From NCBI GenBank assembly GCA_013152205.1, contig JAADGV010000032.1, positions 62,001 to 126,000 of the forward strand: a DNA stretch of 64,000 nt. The letters run 5' to 3'. The notes under the pieces were generated by a model. It had not been told where the DNA came from, did no database searches, and worked only from the letters and a program-made list of their open reading frames with translations. The stretch comes from Planctomycetota bacterium. GTDB taxonomy: Bacteria > Planctomycetota > Planctomycetia > Pirellulales > Lacipirellulaceae. This document shows, piece after piece, positions 50,706 to 59,295 of the stretch; the stretch's first letter is position 1, and every line of letters starts with the position of its first letter. Made by a program: the position numbers and the translations under genes.

Positions 50706-52067
50706 TTATTTCGGTGGAGGAAACAGGCGGACTTTGATCATTTGCCAAATCGCTAACATGATGCCTAGCAGGGCAAAGCTAGCGATAAGCACCGCCGCAA
50801 TTAGCCAGCCGTGCAGAAAAACGTCTTGGATTCTTACCGACCAGAAATCGGGCCAGCGGATTGCCACCACCAAGGCCCCTAGGCAAAGGAATGGGCCGTA
50901 GGGAATAACATCGTCGCGGCGTAATAGCAGTTGAAAGATGCCCACAACAAGCCCGGCAAATGGAGCAACAAAAAAGATGATGACGCCAGCCTGCCAGCCG
51001 AGGAAGGTGCCGACCATCATCATGAGAGTCACATCGCCGAACCCCATCGCTTCACGTTTTAATGCAGCCGTGCCGACAATTCGCACGATCCAGATCATGC
51101 CTCCGCTGACAGCCATGCCTACAAGGGCGGTTAGTAACCCCATCCAGGCAGGCCCGCCCCACCACCAGACACCGGCAACCGCAAGGCTGCCTAGCCAGGC
51201 GATGACGGCAAGCGGTGGGCGGGTGAGTTCTCTGACGACTCGCCGAGCAATGAGGCTGAGTGCTCGGCAGGTGCCGTGGCGGCCTCGCCAAATGCGTGGG
51301 GTGAGCGCGAAGCACCATAACCACCAACAGGCTTGACCAATGAGTAGCGAACCCCATCGCGGAGCGCCATCCAAGTTGGATGGCCAATCGTTGGGAGTGG
51401 CTAAAGTGGTCGGCTCGGCATAAATTGGAACGTTGCCAAATTCAAGCGGTAGCACGACGGTTTCGCCGAGGATTGGTGCAACGGTTGGCACTCCGACATG
51501 CGGAAGTAGGCTAATCGGCAACAGTGTGGCCAGCAGCAAACCAAACAGGGTGCCCGGGACGGTGATTTCGTCGGGGATGATTTTTTCGTCGATATCAATA
51601 AAGCTTGCCGCCGCCATCAGGGTAATCAACACGACATGGTTGAAGAAGGTGGCGTGGGGCATCCAGTCGGAAACGACCGGTGCCGCGACACCAACCGGCA
51701 TACTGCCCGTTGCTAATTTCAGCAGTTCCACAAGCTGCTGATGGACGAGCCATTGTTGGTCGACTTCCCACCAGTAGAGCCAAGCCAGTCCGGCACCCAT
51801 GGCGAGTTCGATTGCAAGCGGCCGAATCCAGAAACCTCGGCCATGCAAGGAATGTTCGCGTCGCAGTCCGCCCCACCCTAGCACGGGAATACGATCGGTA
51901 CGTTTTCGGGATGGTGCGCCCTCAGGACGCGGGCCCCAAGGCGAAATCTCTCGGGGATACCAGGCGAGCCGATAAATGGCCCAGTTCACCAGCGCCCCCA
52001 ATACCAGTCCGATCAGAAAGACCATGAGCAGGCGCATCGGCAGCGGTAACGCAAACAACTGGAGCAT
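50706..52067 (-). CDS. Prepilin peptidase (A24 family), divergent N-terminus
   Basis: The 453-residue polytopic protein has the two catalytic aspartates of type IV prepilin peptidases, in SFIDIDEKIIPDEI and MGFGDVTLMMMVG (GxGD). An N-terminal segment RTDRIPVLGWGGLRREHSLHGRGFWIRPLAIEL corresponds to the usual region before the first peptidase helix, but without the zinc CxxC pairs. It is longer than PilD (~290) because of insertions around residues 190-290. It would process pilins and DUF1559-type prepilins such as that at 432-1385. It follows aroK by 37 bases. Confidence 0.88.
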   Translation of the reverse strand: MLQLFALPLPMRLLMVFLIGLVLGALVNWAIYRLAWYPREISPWGPRPEGAPSRKRTDRIPVLGWGGLRREHSLHGRGFWIRPLAIELAMGAGLAWLYWWEVDQQWLVHQQLVELLKLATGSMPVGVAAPVVSDWMPHATFFNHVVLITLMAAASFIDIDEKIIPDEITVPGTLFGLLLATLLPISLLPHVGVPTVAPILGETVVLPLEFGNVPIYAEPTTLATPNDWPSNLDGAPRWGSLLIGQACWWLWCFALTPRIWRGRHGTCRALSLIARRVVRELTRPPLAVIAWLGSLAVAGVWWWGGPAWMGLLTALVGMAVSGGMIWIVRIVGTAALKREAMGFGDVTLMMMVGTFLGWQAGVIIFFVAPFAGLVVGIFQLLLRRDDVIPYGPFLCLGALVVAIRWPDFWSVRIQDVFLHGWLIAAVLIASFALLGIMLAIWQMIKVRLFPPPK

Positions 52068-52104
52068 GACAGGTCGCTAACAGGACGTGGTAGGTGGCGA
52101 GGGC

Positions 52105-52638
52105 TTAGCTGGAAGAACTGAGTTGAGCCGCGATTTCGGCGGCTATCTCAGCGGGGACCCTATCTTCCGTATCGACCTCAAGAGTAGCACATGCCCGGTA
52201 AATTGGCTCACGTTGCTTTAGGAGAACCTCAATTTCGGTCCGACCACCGTGATTAGTCAGGTTAGGACGCCTAGCACCAGTCGTTGGATCGGCTGAAATA
52301 CGCCGCTCAATGGCAGAAGCCGAGGCGGTAAGCCAGACAACCGCTTGGCACTGGGCAAGACAATTGCGGCTATCTTCTCGCAAAATAGCGCCTCCGCCCA
52401 AGGCGAGGACGGTTTTTTTTCGGTCGCATAGGTTGGCAACGAGGGTCGCTTCGAGGTCTCGAAAAACACCCTCCCCCGACTCTTCAAAGATGGCGGCAAT
52501 CGTTTTGCCGGCTTGCGTTTCGATTTCGTCGTCGACGTCTACCCAACCGTAGTCCAATAGCTCGGCCAACAGACGGGCCACCGTAGTCTTGCCGGTGCCG
52601 CGATAACCAATCAAGGCGATGACAGTTGATGACGGCAT
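52105..52638 (-). CDS. aroK: Shikimate kinase
   Basis: ATG 52638 gives a 177-residue protein of normal length with Walker A (IALIGYRGTGKTTVARLLA), the shikimate-binding DxD (VDVDDEIETQAG), the R-binding EGVFRDLEATL and the GGG of ALGGGAILR. The 48 extra residues of the track ORF overlap aroDE and are excluded. The enzyme phosphorylates shikimate in aromatic amino-acid synthesis. Its start lies 8 bases after the aroDE stop, so the two act in sequence from one transcript. Confidence 0.92.
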   Translation of the reverse strand: MPSSTVIALIGYRGTGKTTVARLLAELLDYGWVDVDDEIETQAGKTIAAIFEESGEGVFRDLEATLVANLCDRKKTVLALGGGAILREDSRNCLAQCQAVVWLTASASAIERRISADPTTGARRPNLTNHGGRTEIEVLLKQREPIYRACATLEVDTEDRVPAEIAAEIAAQLSSSS

Positions 52639-52646
52639 AGTTTTCC

Positions 52647-54149
52647 TTAGTAGCGAACAGGCCCGATGGCCTTCTTTAGCACGTCGCGCATGATGCTGGA
52701 CGGAACCTCTTGCCGGGTGAACAGGAAGAATTGCAAGAGTGCTTGCCGGACAAACATTTCGACACCGGTGACCGTTTGACAATTCTGCGAACGACTATCT
52801 TTGATAAGCAGCGTTGACTCAGGATTGTAAACCGTATCGAAGACCAACATCGATGGTTTTAAGCTAGTCTTGCTCATCGGCGATTCGTCGACATTGGGGT
52901 GCATACCAATGGGCGTGCAGTTGACGAGCAGATCGCAATGCACACGTTGCCTGGTCTCCCAGTCAACCGCTTTGCAATCGTAGGTTTCAGCGAGACGATC
53001 GGAGCGTTTCCTGGTCCGCGAAGCTACGGTAACCAGAGCGCCGCGTTTTCTCAGTCCAAAGACGATCGGACGGGCAACCCCACCTGCCCCGAGCACCAGG
53101 GCACGTTTATTTTTTAGTGGGCTTGGCTGGGCACCGACCTTGCCGAGTGCCTGTTCGAGGCAATCCATGGCGGCGTTGTAGTCGGTGTTGTAACCAATCG
53201 TTTCTGCGCCGTCGAACACCACGGTATTCACCGCAGCAATACTTTTGACCGGAGGGTCGATTTTGTTGAGGTGTCGGGCAATGGCCTCTTTATGAGGGAT
53301 CGTCACGCTAAGTCCGCGAATACCGAGGCGATGTGCATCCTTAATAAATTGATCGAGACTATCGGAAGGCACCCGAAACGGGCAATAAACGGCGTTGACC
53401 CCTTTCGCATGAAAAGCCGCATTGTGTATCTGTGGGCTGAGGCTATGCCCTACCGGGTCGGCAATGACACCATAGACGGCGGTATCCAGATTGATATCCT
53501 CGTACCGATAGATCTCGTTCATCTGCTTGAAGCTGAGCTGTCCTGGTGCGAGTGCCCGTTCGTGGTGGAATGTGGCGTAGGTAAATGGGGCCCCGAACTT
53601 GGGAGCAAGAATCCGCGACGGGGTGCCGATGTCGCCCATACACATGGCGACGGTTGGAATTTCGCTTTCCTGCATCAACTCGAGCATTCGCAAGTTGTCG
53701 TGCGGGTCGTTTGCCGTGGTAGCGATCTTAATGATGTCAGGATCGCATTTGGCCATCCGTGTGTACAGATCGCGTAAGTCTTTGGGAGTTTTACGGAAGT
53801 TGTGATAGCTGATGATACGTTTGGTTTTGCCAAAACGTGGAATCTGCGCTGCAATGTCTTCTTCGATATCCACATAGTCGACGCCTTCGGCAATCGCTTC
53901 GCGCAGGAGCAGTTGTCGGGCCTCCTCGGTGCCACTCCACTTGCCGCCGTCTTCTCGGCGCCGGCAGGTAATGATCACTTGGCAATTTTCAGGTCGGTTT
54001 GCCATTAACCGGCCAATGTTGATCCGACCGGCAACATAGTCCAGCCGAAGCTCGACCATCTTGGCGCCTTCTTCAGCCAAGTGGCGATGCTCGGCCATAA
54101 TATGCTTGTGGCGACTACGTCCTATGGCAACACAAATCATGGGTATCAT
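52647..54149 (-). CDS. aroDE: Bifunctional 3-dehydroquinate dehydratase/shikimate dehydrogenase
   Basis: Residues ~1-215 are type I dehydroquinase, with the Schiff-base Lys in PDIIKIATTAND and the His in RIISYHNFRKT. Residues ~235-500 are shikimate dehydrogenase (GVIADPVGHSLSPQIHNAAF, SVTIPHKEAIA, NTDYNAAM, LVLGAGGVARPIVFGL). The order AroD-AroE is that of plants and chlamydiae. The start at ATG 54149 has AAGGA just upstream; the alternative ATG 54140 is possible, and the track's longer leader overlaps a hairpin. Makes shikimate for AroK next door. Confidence 0.94.
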   Translation of the reverse strand: MIPMICVAIGRSRHKHIMAEHRHLAEEGAKMVELRLDYVAGRINIGRLMANRPENCQVIITCRRREDGGKWSGTEEARQLLLREAIAEGVDYVDIEEDIAAQIPRFGKTKRIISYHNFRKTPKDLRDLYTRMAKCDPDIIKIATTANDPHDNLRMLELMQESEIPTVAMCMGDIGTPSRILAPKFGAPFTYATFHHERALAPGQLSFKQMNEIYRYEDINLDTAVYGVIADPVGHSLSPQIHNAAFHAKGVNAVYCPFRVPSDSLDQFIKDAHRLGIRGLSVTIPHKEAIARHLNKIDPPVKSIAAVNTVVFDGAETIGYNTDYNAAMDCLEQALGKVGAQPSPLKNKRALVLGAGGVARPIVFGLRKRGALVTVASRTRKRSDRLAETYDCKAVDWETRQRVHCDLLVNCTPIGMHPNVDESPMSKTSLKPSMLVFDTVYNPESTLLIKDSRSQNCQTVTGVEMFVRQALLQFFLFTRQEVPSSIMRDVLKKAIGPVRY

Positions 54150-54172
54150 CAATTCCTTGCAGAAGTCTCGGA

Positions 54173-54228
54173 GTAGCCGGGCCGCCACGCGGTCCGGAGG
54201 CCCCGGAGGCAAGTGTGCCTCCGGCTAC
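54173..54228. repeat. GTAGCCGGAGGC-type hairpin
   Basis: GTAGCCGG (54173-54180) pairs with CCGGCTAC (54221-54228), and CCGGAGGC pairs with GCCTCCGG nearer the loop. It lies in the aroDE leader and resembles intergenic REP-like hairpins; a related GTAGCCGCAGGCGGAAGC stem is at 58852-58911. Confidence 0.55.
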
Positions 54229-54276
54229 CATAGCCAACTCACAATTTCATACGGCTTAGTACGACAACGTTAGGTT

Positions 54277-54460
54277 TAACCACAACGGCACAACGGACAC
54301 AACGAAAAGGGCCTACAATCGAATTGTTTACCAGCCTAGCCATGAGACTAACCCGACTGCCTTGTTGATTGTATCCAATCACACGCTGGCTTACTTTTAG
54401 AATCTTGTTCCAACCTTACTGGCTCACTCGTCGTTGTGCTCGTCGTGCCGTCGTGGTTCA
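54277..54460. repeat. Inverted pair of CGACGGCACGACG words
   Basis: TAACCACAACGGCACAACGGACACAACGA (from 54277) and TCGTTGTGCTCGTCGTGCCGTCGTGGTTCA (54431-54460) are imperfect reverse complements about 120 bases apart, each a run of degenerate CAACG/CGACG words. It lies between aroDE and mutL; nothing else is visible from 54229 to 54520. Confidence 0.6.
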
Positions 54461-54520
54461 ATGAACCTAGCGCTGCGGTATTAGAGCACCAGTCTATTGT
54501 GATGGAAGTATTGCTACGAA

Positions 54521-56380
54521 TCAAACCCGCTTGAATTGGCGATCGAGCTGTTCACGGGTAAAAACCAGCGCCGTAGGCCGACCGTGCGGACAATGATGGT
54601 GATCCTGGGCCAAATGCCGCTGGGCGAGTAGGGCATCGACCTCTTCGGGAGTGAGGCTATCGCCGTATTTGACGGCTGCTTTGCAAGCAATCATGTGCAT
54701 GAGCTCGTCGAGCAGGTCGCGTGGGCTGGGTTGTTTGCCTTCGGTTTGTAGCCCTTCGATCAGGCCCTGGAGCACCTCGTGGGGGCTAAAATTCGATAGC
54801 ATCGCAGGGTAAGCCGACACCAAAACCGTTTCGCCACCAAAGGGCTCGACCGCGACTCCCAGCTGGCTGAGTAGCTCACGATTCTCTAAAACGGCGGCGG
54901 CTTCGCTAGCTGCCAGGTCGACCGGTTCGGGGACCAGCAGACGTTGGCTCTCAATCGATCCAGAAAGCACTTTGTCACGCAGCGACTCGTACAGAATCCG
55001 TTCGTGCAAGGCGTGTTGATCGATGACCTCTAAGCCTTCTTCGTTTTCAACGACCAAGTATCGATTGTGAATCTGCAAAGCCGATGGCGCGAAATGGGGT
55101 GCGGGGGTAGCCGATTCGCCCACCACCGGGTCTACCCGATTCGTAGCCCCATCAGCTGGCGGAAATGTTGCGCCAGTTGGTGGCGCAACCGTGTGCATCT
55201 GCAACGGCTCCACGGGGCGATAGGGTGGGATTTGGCCCGTGCCGCCCGACCATGTGTTACCACTCTCGGGCTTGGGGTCGTTTAATTGCCGCTTTGCCCA
55301 ATCGAACAGTTCGCTTGTCTGAGGTGTGGCAGCAGCGATTTCGTCTTCGGAGTCTGTGGCTGCGCCGGGTACGCTGCCCCGTGCAACCAAATCGGTGGAC
55401 AGGAACTTCGACCGCAAAGAACCTAGCAACTGGCTGTAAATTCGTCCGCCGTCTTGAAATCGCACTTCGAGCTTGGTGGGGTGGACATTGACATCAACAA
55501 GTTCGGGGGCAATTTCAAGATGCAAAAAGCAAACAGGATATCGGCCCGTGAGCAGCAGCCCACGATAAGCCTCGCCGAGCGCGTGCTGAAGCGATCGATC
55601 GCGGATGTGCCGTCCGTTGAGAAAGAGGTACTGCATACGGTTGTTGCCCCGGCTGTGCGTGGGGTTAGCAACGTATCCGTGCAGGCGAATCTGGTCGTCC
55701 TCGCTGTCGATGGCGATCAAGCTTTCAGCGATTTGCGAGCCGCAAAGTGCCGCGATCCGATCTCGGGGATCGTCCGTGGGCGGCAGGTCGTGAATTAAAC
55801 GGCCACCGTGCGTGAGCGAAAAGTGGACGCACGGATGGGCCAAAGCCAAGCGGCAGACGGCTTCGGTGAGGTGCCCCATCTCGGTCTGTGTGGTCCGCAT
55901 GTACTTGTGCCGAACCGGCGTGTTGAAAAACAGTTGTCGAACTTCGACCGAAGTGCCCGTTGGGCAACCGACAGGACGTATCGGTTCGTGCCGTCCTCCG
56001 ACCACTTCAAGTTCGGCCCCCGCTTCGCAATCTGCTGGCCGGCTGCGGAGTAAGAGGCGGCTAATTTCGGCGATCGAGGCGAGCGCTTCGCCGCGAAACC
56101 CTAGCGTATGCACGCGAAACAGGTCGTCTGCGTCGGCGATTTTGCTGGTCGCGTGACTAGCCACGGCTAGGGTGAGCTGATCGGCACTGATACCACACCC
56201 ATTATCCGTAATACGGATGAGGTCTGCCCCGCCCTTCTCGACCACCACGTCGATGCGCGTCGCCCCGGCATCGAGCGAGTTTTCCAGCAGCTCTTTGACG
56301 ACACTCGCAGGCCGCTCGATGACTTCGCCAGCAGCGATCTTGTTGATCACGCTCGTCGGTAATTGACAAATGGAGGGCAT
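54521..56380 (-). CDS. mutL: DNA mismatch repair protein MutL
   Basis: From ATG 56380 (MPSICQLPTSVINKIAAGEVIERPASVVKELLENSLDAGATRI) the GHL-ATPase motifs are complete: ITDNGCGI, TLGFRGEALASIAEIS, and GTSVEVRQLFFNTPVRHKYM. The C-terminal dimerisation domain contains QHALHERILYE, and the protein ends in HHHCPHGRPTALVFTREQLDRQF. The DQHA(x)2E(x)4E endonuclease motif reads DQHALHERILYE, as in MutL proteins of organisms without MutH. The track starts at a TTG five codons earlier. Confidence 0.96.
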   Translation of the reverse strand: MPSICQLPTSVINKIAAGEVIERPASVVKELLENSLDAGATRIDVVVEKGGADLIRITDNGCGISADQLTLAVASHATSKIADADDLFRVHTLGFRGEALASIAEISRLLLRSRPADCEAGAELEVVGGRHEPIRPVGCPTGTSVEVRQLFFNTPVRHKYMRTTQTEMGHLTEAVCRLALAHPCVHFSLTHGGRLIHDLPPTDDPRDRIAALCGSQIAESLIAIDSEDDQIRLHGYVANPTHSRGNNRMQYLFLNGRHIRDRSLQHALGEAYRGLLLTGRYPVCFLHLEIAPELVDVNVHPTKLEVRFQDGGRIYSQLLGSLRSKFLSTDLVARGSVPGAATDSEDEIAAATPQTSELFDWAKRQLNDPKPESGNTWSGGTGQIPPYRPVEPLQMHTVAPPTGATFPPADGATNRVDPVVGESATPAPHFAPSALQIHNRYLVVENEEGLEVIDQHALHERILYESLRDKVLSGSIESQRLLVPEPVDLAASEAAAVLENRELLSQLGVAVEPFGGETVLVSAYPAMLSNFSPHEVLQGLIEGLQTEGKQPSPRDLLDELMHMIACKAAVKYGDSLTPEEVDALLAQRHLAQDHHHCPHGRPTALVFTREQLDRQFKRV

Positions 56381-56430
56381 AAGAGAAAAGGTCAAACGTG
56401 GGCTAGCTGGATAAGAAAGTGGCGGCAGTG

Positions 56431-57825
56431 TTAAAGCTGATATTCTTTGATTTTTCGGTAGAGCGTCCGTTCGCCGATGCCCAACAGTTTTGCTGCCTCT
56501 TCGCGATTTCCACTTGTGAATTGCAAAGTCTCAGCGATATACAGGCTTTCGATTTCTGCGAGCGGTTTGCCAACCAAGTCGCCCAGGCCGCGACCGCCCG
56601 CGTCGGTGGTGGTTTGATCGTTTGGCGCCAAATCGGTGGGGAGATCGTCTAGATCAAGCACGCCATCGTAGTCTACCACCACCATGCTCTCCACGGTGTT
56701 TTTAAGTTGCCGAACATTGCCGGGCCAATCGAAAGCCATTAACCGACGGCGTACGGCTGTTGTCATGCTCGCGATGTCTTTGTGATGCCGTTGGCTGTGC
56801 ATTTTGATGAAATGATCGATCAAGAGCGGAATGTCTTGGCTTCGCTCGGCCAAACTGGGCAAACTTATCGAGACGACTTTGATTCGATGGTAAAGGTCTT
56901 CTCGGAATGTCCCCGCCTTGATGGCATCTTCTAAATCTCGATTGGTGGCCGAAAGGATACGGACGTTGACTTCGATAGTTTCGTTCGAGCCAACACGAGT
57001 GATTTCGCCACTCTCAAGTACCCGTAGCAACTTGATCTGCGTTGGCAACGGCATGTCGCCGACCTCGTCGAGAAACAAGGTGCCGCCGTGGGCATACTCG
57101 AACTTTCCGATACGGTCGACACTCGCATCGGTGAAAGCGCCTTTGATATGCCCAAAGAGTTCGCTTTCGAGAATGTTTTCGCTCAGCGCCGCGCAGTTGA
57201 GGCCGACGAAGGGGCGTTTTTTCCGAGGGCTATTCTGGTGGATTGCCTGAGCGATAAGCTCTTTTCCGGTGCCCGTGTCGCCTTGGATCAGGATGGTGGC
57301 ATCGGTAGGAGCGATGCGTCGCAGGCGGTCGATAACGTCGTGCATCGGGGGGCTATTGCCGATGACGCCTTCGAAACCGAATTTCTCGTCCAGCCGGCGA
57401 CTTAGCTCGGCATTCGCCCGGCGGAGGTGCTGATTTCGAGAAGCCGTATCGACCACAGCCCGAAGCTGCTTGAGATCGAGGGGTTTTAGCAAGTAGTTAA
57501 ACGCCCCTTGCTGCATGGCTTCGACCGCAGATTGGACGGTGCCGTGTCCGGTGACGAGAATGACCTCGGCATCGGGCAACACCTCGTTGCACTTCGCTAG
57601 GATTTCTAGCCCACCGACATCCGGCATTTTGAGATCGCTGATGACGATTTCAAACGTATCTTTTTCCAGCAACTCAGCGCCCCCTGCGCCGGTGGTCGCA
57701 ACCGTGCATTGATAGCCAACACGAGAGAGGCTGTCGGCCATGGTCTCGGCGTGGGCAGCGTCGTTGTCGATAATCAGCGCCCTGATAGGCGGGCCAGTGC
57801 TGGCGGTTGTCTTCGATGCGGGCAT
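56431..57825 (-). CDS. Sigma-54-dependent response regulator (NtrC family)
   Basis: The 464-residue protein has a receiver domain (phosphoacceptor in VISDLKMPD), an AAA+ domain with Walker A ([18 protein letters not shown]), a GAFTGA loop reading GAFTDA, Walker B ([11 protein letters not shown]), and a Fis-type HTH ([24 protein letters not shown]). The sigma-54-contacting loop departs from consensus at position 5 (G to D). Such proteins activate sigma-54 promoters on phosphorylation. The partner kinase is 101 bases upstream in the same direction. Confidence 0.93.
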   Translation of the reverse strand: MPASKTTASTGPPIRALIIDNDAAHAETMADSLSRVGYQCTVATTGAGGAELLEKDTFEIVISDLKMPDVGGLEILAKCNEVLPDAEVILVTGHGTVQSAVEAMQQGAFNYLLKPLDLKQLRAVVDTASRNQHLRRANAELSRRLDEKFGFEGVIGNSPPMHDVIDRLRRIAPTDATILIQGDTGTGKELIAQAIHQNSPRKKRPFVGLNCAALSENILESELFGHIKGAFTDASVDRIGKFEYAHGGTLFLDEVGDMPLPTQIKLLRVLESGEITRVGSNETIEVNVRILSATNRDLEDAIKAGTFREDLYHRIKVVSISLPSLAERSQDIPLLIDHFIKMHSQRHHKDIASMTTAVRRRLMAFDWPGNVRQLKNTVESMVVVDYDGVLDLDDLPTDLAPNDQTTTDAGGRGLGDLVGKPLAEIESLYIAETLQFTSGNREEAAKLLGIGERTLYRKIKEYQL

Positions 57826-57926
57826 AACGGTTATAGTTCTACAATAAGCGACTCAAGGCGGGCAACCGTGGCGAATGGAGCCGGGAGCCAATCACTATTT
57901 TTGAAGCTGGGTATCTCTGGGGGAGT

Positions 57927-58682
57927 TTAACTGCCTTTGGCAAGCCGAGCCGGGACGGGCAGTTCAATAGTAAATTGGGTGCCTCGGCCAACTTCGCTTT
58001 CCACGCGAATTCGCCCTCCAAGAGCCTCGATAATCTTTGCGGTGGTCGGGAGCCCCAAGCCGGAACCGCCCGGCTTGGTTGAGAAAAAGGCGTCGAACAT
58101 CTGGGCGGCGGTCCCCTCGTCCATGCCACAGCCGGTGTCGATGAGGTAGATCGAGACATTCTCGCCACTAGCCGTTGTGCGGGCGACCAATTGGCCACCC
58201 CCGGGCATCGCTTGCTTTGCGTTGAGAATAAGATTCAACAGCGCTCCGCGAAACGCCTCGCGATCTAGCATGACACTAGGGAGATCGGGGTCGAAATAGC
58301 GGACGATTTCGATATTTGCTTCTTCGGCTTCCGGGGCAAAGAAGTCGAGGGTTTCAGCGATTTCGGCATTTAAGTCGGTCGGCTGTAGATCGAGATGCCG
58401 AACTTTCGCGTAGTTGAGAAAGTCGTCGAGTAAATCCTGAAGACGTTGGCATTCTCGATGGACAAGGTCGATACGTTTTGCTGCCCTTTGCTGGGCGGGC
58501 GTCGGATTCTCTTCGAGGTCTTCGGCGAGCAATTCCATGTTCAGCCGAATGGTAGACAAAGGGTTCTTGATTTCATGGGCAAGTGCCCCAGCCAGCCGAG
58601 CGATTTCGGTGTACTGGTCCATCAGCCGTTGGACCGCTTGGGCAGTCTGCTCGTTGCTCGTAGGTGGCGGTCCGGCTGACAA
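57927..58682 (-). CDS. Sensor histidine kinase, NtrB-like, soluble
   Basis: The 251-residue protein has a HisKA helix with the phospho-His in GALAHEIKNPLSTIRLNMELL and an HATPase domain (LILNAKQAMPGGGQL, LIDTGCGMDEGTAAQMFDAFFSTKPGGSGLGLPTTAKIIEALGG). It has no membrane helix and only about 25 residues before HisKA, so it has no PAS or other sensory domain and must sense through protein contacts or an unseen input. It is co-directional with the NtrC-like gene and presumably its cognate kinase. Confidence 0.92.
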   Translation of the reverse strand: MSAGPPPTSNEQTAQAVQRLMDQYTEIARLAGALAHEIKNPLSTIRLNMELLAEDLEENPTPAQQRAAKRIDLVHRECQRLQDLLDDFLNYAKVRHLDLQPTDLNAEIAETLDFFAPEAEEANIEIVRYFDPDLPSVMLDREAFRGALLNLILNAKQAMPGGGQLVARTTASGENVSIYLIDTGCGMDEGTAAQMFDAFFSTKPGGSGLGLPTTAKIIEALGGRIRVESEVGRGTQFTIELPVPARLAKGS

Positions 58683-58784
58683 GGGTTATGTAGCTCCAGG
58701 ATGTGGGAAAGACTCCCATGATAGGCCAACAATTGGATGGTGGGCTAGTGTCGTAAAAGTGGCTAGGCTACGCGATTTTTGGGG

Positions 58785-58817
58785 AATGACGAAATCCGAA
58801 TGTCGAATGACGAATGA
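58785..58817. repeat. Direct repeat of the GACGAA(T/A) word
   Basis: AATGACGAAATCCGAATGTCGAATGACGAATGA contains three near-copies of (T)GACGAAT and matches, with a small internal deletion, the reverse complement of 40416-40442. It sits in the kinase/DUF1501 divergent gap. Confidence 0.55.
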
Positions 58818-58822
58818 ATTCA

Positions 58823-58911
58823 GTCCGCACAGCGGACCCTACTTGGGTGTTGTAGCCGCAGGCGGAAGCCGCGGATTTTTCAGATTCGACCGCAGCTTCC
58901 GCTTGCGGCTA
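58823..58911. repeat. Two hairpins in the kinase/DUF1501 divergent region
   Basis: GTCCGC-ACA-GCGGAC (58823-58837) is followed by TAGCCGCAGGCGGAAGC (58853-58869) paired with GCTTCCGCTTGCGGCTA (58895-58911; 16 of 17). No gene lies between 58683 and 59295, and the remainder (58912-59295) is the probable promoter region of the DUF1501 operon. Confidence 0.6.
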
Positions 58912-59295
58912 GCATGACTTTGCCGTTTTCGTGTGTTGGCGGGGCTTTGCAATCCGTAAACCCGGTATTTACTCACTAAAATACCTGAAGTACCAAAAAA
59001 ACCAATCTTTTTTTTGACTTTCGGCGGCTGATTGGTTAGATTGCCAGCATCCTACCGTCGGTTCGGTTGCTCGAAGGCGATGCCTTTTTGCCCCCGGCTT
59101 CCGACACCTATCCCGCCTAGATATTCATATCCCTTGCCTGCTTACCGAGCCGTAATGCTCGCCGTGGCCGTACACCCGCGTTACGCTAAGTTCACACACT
59201 CAGGCTAGTTAGTAACATTTGCACGTAATAAACCCTCGCGTGGCACATGGTAAGCCATGCAGGGAAGTTCATCGTATGGAAATGGAGGTAGCGAC

